This document shows, piece after piece, positions 60,590-64,000 of a stretch of 64,000 bases of DNA; the stretch's first letter is position 1; each line of letters opens with the position of its first letter. Position numbers and translations under genes: made by a program. Source of the DNA: CAJWOS01 sp964502005 (GTDB lineage Bacteria > Myxococcota_A > UBA796 > UBA2385); the NCBI GenBank assembly GCA_964502005.1, contig CAZCUX010000026.1, positions 1-64,000 of the forward strand, given 5' to 3'. The notes below the pieces were generated by a model. The model saw only the letters and a list, made by a program, of their open reading frames with translations. It had not been told where the DNA came from and ran no database searches.

Positions 60590-61414
60590 ATGTCCCTTCC
60601 CACCGTACTTGTCGTCGACCCTAGCCCAAACTCCGCGCGCACGATTTCGTCGGCGCTGCAAGGGCGGGCATGGAACGTGGTGTCCGCACGTTCGGCAGAT
60701 GCCGCGCTCGATGCCGCTCGTGGTCACGACATCGGCTTGGTGGTGGTGGCTGCGTCGCTGCCGGGCACCAATGGGTATGAGTTCGCAGCCAACGCCCGCG
60801 AGCAATGGCCTGCCGCAAGCACCATCCTGTTGACGGGTGGGTTTGAGGTCTACAATCGGCGAAAGGCGGATGAAGCGGGAGTCGCCGCCCATCTTACGAA
60901 GCCCCTGCAAGAGGGCCGGTATCTGGAAGCGATGCAGGGCATTACCGGTGCGCTCGCGCCGATGGCGGCTCCGGTCGAGCAAGCGCCCGCACCGGCACCC
61001 GCGCCGGTCCTCACAGCTCCTCCCGCCCCGCCGGCCCCTCCGCCGCCCGTTGTGGCGCCGCCGCCGGTGATTCCCGTGCGCACAGCGGCCCCGATGGCGC
61101 CCGTCGAGCCGCCGCGTCCGCCGATTTCAAATGAACGTCTGGCAACCTTCCTGCCGCGGGACTATACAGATGTTCCCCCAGTGCGGGTTGATCCCGAGGT
61201 CGTAGGCCCTGCCGTTGAGCGGGCAATCCTAGAGGTGCTCCCGGAGGTCGTTGAAGCTGTCCTGCGCCATGCGCTCGGCAGCTCCACCGCCTTCCGGGAT
61301 CTCGTCGCCGCTGCGGTCGACGAGGCCGTTCGCGAGTCCTTGCCGGACATCGCAACCAAAGTGGTCCGTGAGCGCCTCGCCCAGCTAGAGGCGCGCGCGG
61401 ACTCCTCCCAGTAA
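60590..61414 (+). CDS. Pseudo-receiver protein with Pro-rich linker and helical tail
   Basis: A 274-residue protein. Residues 1-120 are a receiver fold (TVLVVDPSPNSARTISSALQ, GLVVVAASLPGTNGYEF, AASTILLTGG, AHLTKPLQEG). The phospho-acceptor Asp is Ala (VVAASLPG), while one acidic-pocket Asp, the Thr and the Lys remain, so it cannot be phosphorylated at that site. A Pro/Ala linker of about 60 residues leads to a C-terminal helical bundle (VGPAVERAILEVLPEVVEAV, LRHALGSSTAFRDLVAAAV) that recalls PopZ-like oligomerising tails. A scaffold or polarity role is inferred. It lies 65 bases before valS. Confidence 0.65.
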   Translation: MSLPTVLVVDPSPNSARTISSALQGRAWNVVSARSADAALDAARGHDIGLVVVAASLPGTNGYEFAANAREQWPAASTILLTGGFEVYNRRKADEAGVAAHLTKPLQEGRYLEAMQGITGALAPMAAPVEQAPAPAPAPVLTAPPAPPAPPPPVVAPPPVIPVRTAAPMAPVEPPRPPISNERLATFLPRDYTDVPPVRVDPEVVGPAVERAILEVLPEVVEAVLRHALGSSTAFRDLVAAAVDEAVRESLPDIATKVVRERLAQLEARADSSQ

Positions 61415-61479
61415 TTGCACCTGAAACCTTTGATTTGCCCCTGTGGTGGCATCGGCCACGCACGCGGGGAGGTTGAGTC

Positions 61480-64000
61480 ATGTCTAAGTCTACACCAATG
61501 CCCGAACACGCGTTCCCCCGACCCGAAGGGGCACTGCCCCGCACCTACGACGCCCACGATGCCGCTGACCGCTACTACCCCGAGTGGGAGAGCGCGGGCC
61601 TGTTCACGGCAGACCCCAACGCAGAGGGCGAGCCGTACAGCATCGTCATCCCGCCCCCGAACGTCACGGGCTCCTTGCACATGGGGCATGCCCTCAACAA
61701 CACGTTGCAGGACGTGCTCATTCGCTACAAGCGAATGGACGGCTACAACACCCTTTGGGTCCCCGGCACCGACCATGCGGGAATCGCGACCCAATGGGTG
61801 GTCGAGCGGCAGCTCCGAGCGCAAGGCATTGAACGAAAAGAGCTTGGCCGTGAGGCATTCCTCGAACGGGTGTGGGCCTGGAAAGAAGAAAGCGGTGGCA
61901 CCATTACCCACCAGCTGCGCAAGCTCGGGGTGTCGTGCGACTGGAGCCGGGAACGCTTTACGATGGACGAAGGCCTGAGCGAAGCCGTCCGTGAAGTGTT
62001 CGTGCGCTATTTCGAGCAGGGCTTGATTTACCGCGCCGAGCGCCTCATCAACTGGGACCCCATCGGCCTCACCGCGCTCTCCGACCTCGAAGTGGAGGCC
62101 GAAGAAGGAGCCAAGGGCGAGCTCTGGAGCTTCGCGTACACCTTGTCCGAGCCGCTCGTGCGCGACGACGGCTCCGTGCTGACCGAGATTGTGGTCGCGA
62201 CCACACGTCCCGAGACCATGCTCGGTGACACCGCCATCGCCGTGCATCCCGAGGATGTCCGCTACAAAGACCTCATCGGCAAGACCGTCAAGCACCCCTT
62301 CGTCGACCGGCAGATTCCGATTGTGGGAGACGCCGTGCTGGTGGACCCCGCATTCGGTTCTGGGGCGGTCAAAATTACGCCTGCCCACGACTTCAATGAC
62401 TTTGAGGTGGGCCGTCGTCACAAGCTAGAGATGATCAACATCTTCACGCTTGACGCCAAGGTCAACGACAAAGGTGGCCGCTTCGCTGGCATGGACCGCT
62501 TTGCGGCGCGCACGGCCATCAAGGAAGCCATCGAAGCCCTTGGCTTGTTCCGCGGCACCAAAGAGCATGAGCTTGCGTTGCCCCGGTCCCAGCGAAGTGG
62601 TGCGGTGGTCGAGCCGATGCTGTCGACCCAATGGTTCGTGCGCATGAAGCCCCTCGCAGGTCCGGCCGTGGCGTCGGTCGAGCGCGAGTTCGTCAAATTT
62701 GTGCCGAAGCAGTGGGAAAATACCTACTACGCATGGATGCGTGACATCAAGGACTGGTGCATTAGCCGCCAGCTTTGGTGGGGACACCGCATTCCTGCTT
62801 GGTACGATGCCGCGGGCAACTGCTTTGTGGGGCGCTCGGAAGCCGAAGTGCGCGCGAAGCACCAACTCGCCGAAGATGTCGTGCTCACCCAAGACGAAGA
62901 CGTGCTCGATACTTGGTTTAGCTCCGCATTGTGGCCGTTTTCGACTCTTGGCTGGCCAAACTACACGCCGGAACTCAAAAAGTACTACCCCACCAGCGTG
63001 CTTATCACTGGCTTTGACATCATCTTCTTCTGGGTCGCCCGAATGGTGTACAGCGGCCAGCACTTCATGGGCGAAGTGCCGTTCCGCGATGTCTACATTC
63101 ACGCCCTGGTGCGCGACGAGCACGGGCAAAAGATGTCGAAGACCAAGGGCAACGTCGTTGACCCTCTCGATGGCATCGCGCAATACGGCGTCGATGCGTT
63201 CCGGTTTACGTTGGTGGCCATGGCCGCCCAAGGCCGCGACATCTTGTGGGCCCCGGCCCGCGCCGAAGGCTACGTCAAGTTCCAAAACAAGCTGTGGCAG
63301 GCATTCCGCTTTGCCATGATGCACCTTGAGTCCTACGACCCCAACGCCGCGCGCGCGTATTCGCCTTACGACCACTGGATTCGCGTTCGCTTGGGTGCCG
63401 CCGTTGGCCGTGTGCGGGCAGCGCTCGATGCGTATCGATTCAACGAAGCCGCAGGCGAAGTCTACGCCTTCATCTGGGACGAGCTGTGCGACTGGTTCTT
63501 GGAGCTCTCCAAGGGCACGCTGTACAACGACTCCCCCGAAGCCGCCGCTTTGCAGATGGGGGCACGCCACACCCTGCTCGATGTGTTTCACGCCTTGGCC
63601 CGCTTGGTTCATCCATTCATGCCGTTCTTGGCTGAAGAGCTATGGCGTCGCCTCCCGGGAACTTCGGGCACGGTGTGTACCGCGCCCTATCCAAAGACCT
63701 CGGATTTCCCGGCGGATGATGGCGCGCTCAATGAGGTCAAGCACCTTCAGGAGCATATCGTCGCGATTCGGCGGATTCGGGCAGCGATGGACATCAAGCC
63801 CAAGCAAGCGCTCAAGCTGCAAGCAATGGATGTTGCGTTGTTGCAGCGCCACACCCAGGCCCTCGACGACCTCGCGGGGGTCTCGGAGGTGGTGCAGGGT
63901 GGCCGGGCAGGAATTTGCGCGACGGCCGTTGTGCGTGGCCAAGAGTTGTACCTTCCGCTCGAAGGCATCATCGACATCGAGGCCGAACAAGCCCGTCTCG
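61480..64000 (+). CDS. valS: Valyl-tRNA synthetase, cut by the window edge
   Basis: The first 840 residues of a class I synthetase. It has the HIGH motif as PPPNVTGSLHMGHALNNTLQ, WVPGTDHAGIATQWVVERQL, the editing domain (VVATTRPETMLGDTAIAVHP), DVLDTWFSSALWPFSTLGW, and the KMSKS loop as GQKMSKTKGNVVDPLDG. The anticodon-binding part follows, and the start of the C-terminal arm appears at the edge (about 270 bases should be missing). It attaches valine to tRNA-Val. GGAGG lies seven bases before the ATG. No T-box is visible in the 65-base leader. Confidence 0.97.
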   Translation, partial: MSKSTPMPEHAFPRPEGALPRTYDAHDAADRYYPEWESAGLFTADPNAEGEPYSIVIPPPNVTGSLHMGHALNNTLQDVLIRYKRMDGYNTLWVPGTDHAGIATQWVVERQLRAQGIERKELGREAFLERVWAWKEESGGTITHQLRKLGVSCDWSRERFTMDEGLSEAVREVFVRYFEQGLIYRAERLINWDPIGLTALSDLEVEAEEGAKGELWSFAYTLSEPLVRDDGSVLTEIVVATTRPETMLGDTAIAVHPEDVRYKDLIGKTVKHPFVDRQIPIVGDAVLVDPAFGSGAVKITPAHDFNDFEVGRRHKLEMINIFTLDAKVNDKGGRFAGMDRFAARTAIKEAIEALGLFRGTKEHELALPRSQRSGAVVEPMLSTQWFVRMKPLAGPAVASVEREFVKFVPKQWENTYYAWMRDIKDWCISRQLWWGHRIPAWYDAAGNCFVGRSEAEVRAKHQLAEDVVLTQDEDVLDTWFSSALWPFSTLGWPNYTPELKKYYPTSVLITGFDIIFFWVARMVYSGQHFMGEVPFRDVYIHALVRDEHGQKMSKTKGNVVDPLDGIAQYGVDAFRFTLVAMAAQGRDILWAPARAEGYVKFQNKLWQAFRFAMMHLESYDPNAARAYSPYDHWIRVRLGAAVGRVRAALDAYRFNEAAGEVYAFIWDELCDWFLELSKGTLYNDSPEAAALQMGARHTLLDVFHALARLVHPFMPFLAEELWRRLPGTSGTVCTAPYPKTSDFPADDGALNEVKHLQEHIVAIRRIRAAMDIKPKQALKLQAMDVALLQRHTQALDDLAGVSEVVQGGRAGICATAVVRGQELYLPLEGIIDIEAEQARL

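Noticed and set aside
61415..61479. T-box leader of valS
   Set aside because: The 65-base leader shows no T-box sequence and no terminator; such leaders are much longer.

Overview
The window is GC-rich, gene-dense bacterial DNA with strong G/C bias at third codon positions. It holds about 50 supportable protein genes and two tRNAs. The mix points to a myxobacterium-like lineage (Myxococcota or a related former deltaproteobacterial group). The evidence is: many lipoproteins with low-complexity Asp/Thr or Gly/Ser stalks, two kinase-like proteins with Pro-rich or coiled-coil linkers and one membrane helix, PEGA-like and TPR proteins, a fused acyl-CoA mutase (IcmF), and a membrane hybrid histidine kinase. 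The taxon is inferred from this style only; no marker gene fixes it.

Layout. 1-640: a tRNA-Val (CAC) with its own terminator, next to a small accessory-looking gene pair whose second gene appears frameshifted. 890-6110: a CgeB-like glycosyltransferase, an APS-kinase-like protein, SSB, a coupled nucleotidyltransferase/GT2 pair and CutA. 6430-11750: an isopropylmalate/isocitrate-type dehydrogenase, a thiolase, a lipoprotein, a DUF2786-like protein and an isopropylmalate-synthase-like enzyme. 11796-25765, all on the minus strand: a hybrid histidine kinase downstream of a tightly packed series of ten genes. In transcription order these are a membrane pseudokinase, two lipoproteins, a complete peptide/nickel-type ABC importer (binding protein, two permeases, two ATPases), a secreted TPR/PEGA-like protein and a beta-propeller protein. 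Most junctions overlap by 4-7 bases.

26038-34145, plus strand: a lipoprotein, a zinc-ribbon/GYF-like/TPR protein, a TrmN6-like methyltransferase, several unrecognised proteins, and a protein that joins a KptA/Tpt1-like ADP-ribosyltransferase-fold lobe to a perfect Nudix box. 34232-34284: three GACA-N3-TGTC dyads in the gap between two convergent genes. 34298-38977, minus strand: a secreted thermonuclease with a lamin-tail-like domain, a two-DTG retropepsin/TPR lipoprotein and a Gly/Ser-stalk lipoprotein.

39097-53178 groups acyl-CoA metabolism: IcmF, a biotin carboxylase coupled to a carboxyltransferase-biotin carrier fusion, and a PduO-type cobalamin adenosyltransferase that could make the IcmF cofactor. 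Between them lie a lipoprotein, a sulfatase-fold protein without the usual Cys/Ser nucleophile, an FG-GAP-like lipoprotein, and a second pseudokinase locus whose reading frame appears to begin at a CTG overlapping the previous stop. 53730-64000: a possible winged-helix protein, an Asp/Thr-stalk lipoprotein, BolA, a FAN1-like VRR-NUC nuclease divergent from a stand-alone E2-type acyltransferase (their start codons share CATG), tRNA-Leu (CAA), a lipoprotein, a pseudo-receiver protein, and valyl-tRNA synthetase running off the right edge.

All functions come from motif reading; no similarity search was run. The most interesting leads are the KptA-Nudix fusion, the two pseudokinase/TPR-PEGA loci (one in a series with a peptide importer), the CTG start, the 19-21 bp spaced dyads, and an 18-base element found in three near-identical copies.
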